From assembly GCA_028869395.1 (NCBI GenBank), contig JAGWSE010000290.1, positions 1-13,611 of the forward strand: DNA of 13,611 bases, read 5' to 3'. The stretch's first letter is position 1; every line of letters begins with the position of its first letter. The translations under genes were made by a program, and so were the position numbers. This document shows positions 13,577 through 13,611 of this stretch, piece after piece. Below the pieces are notes generated by a model. It did not search any database, was not told the DNA's origin, and worked only from the letters and a program-made list of their open reading frames with translations. This DNA comes from Alphaproteobacteria bacterium. Its GTDB lineage: Bacteria; Pseudomonadota; Alphaproteobacteria; Caulobacterales; Caulobacteraceae.

Positions 13577-13611
13577 CCTGTGGTCTCGCGGGTGATCGGC
13601 AGCTTCATGGG

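Noticed and set aside
1..13611. Mobile element, prophage or genomic-island boundary
   Set aside because: No integrase, transposase, tRNA target, long inverted repeats or composition shift seen; gene content is chromosomal housekeeping.

Overview
The window reads as chromosomal DNA of a GC-rich alphaproteobacterium, most likely Caulobacterales (Caulobacter/Phenylobacterium-like). This placement is inference from third-position GC bias, from protein families that look alphaproteobacterial (the Gln-variant dihydroorotase, the Tag and RNase HII versions, DUF6582), and from a near-consensus CtrA-type box flanked by GANTC sites. There is no transposase, integrase, tRNA, rRNA or CRISPR array. It is a dense, mostly housekeeping region of 12 complete genes, one gene cut at the left edge and one with an uncertain start at the right edge. 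No gene-free stretch exceeds 300 bases; the longest, about 217 bases, lies before the PAS gene.

Left part (1-3603): the tail of an unrecognised cysteine-containing protein ends at a strong intrinsic terminator. Then comes a minus-strand two-gene unit: a feruloyl-CoA synthase, followed with an ATGA stop/start overlap by an IlvX-type thiamine-diphosphate enzyme. The usual partners of feruloyl-CoA synthase (enoyl-CoA hydratase/lyase and vanillin dehydrogenase) are absent, so the pairing suggests a less familiar aromatic-acid step.

Middle (3604-8605): a periplasmic YceI protein, a small DUF6582 protein and a stand-alone PAS protein run on the plus strand. They meet a minus-strand exported glycine-zipper protein at a hairpin spanning both stop codons. 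Next is the most unusual gene of the window, a minus-strand protein with receiver-like, histidine-phosphotransfer-like and receiver-like segments. Both receiver-like domains have lost the phosphoacceptor Asp and there is no ATPase domain. It is divergent from a Fes/esterase-D type hydrolase across a 139-base region holding a CtrA-like box and two GANTC sites.

Right part (8607-13611): a minus-strand pair, GT9 heptosyltransferase then a dihydroorotase-family amidohydrolase, overlaps by 8 bases. It is divergent from a plus-strand run of ygfZ-like folate-binding protein, tag (3-methyladenine glycosylase I) and rnhB (RNase HII), the last two overlapping by 8 bases. The 3' end of rnhB overlaps a convergent gene for an LprI/DUF1311-like protein.

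The best candidates for new biology are the degenerate receiver/DHp protein with its possible cell-cycle promoter, and the coupled feruloyl-CoA synthase/TPP enzyme. The remainder is recognisable at family level.
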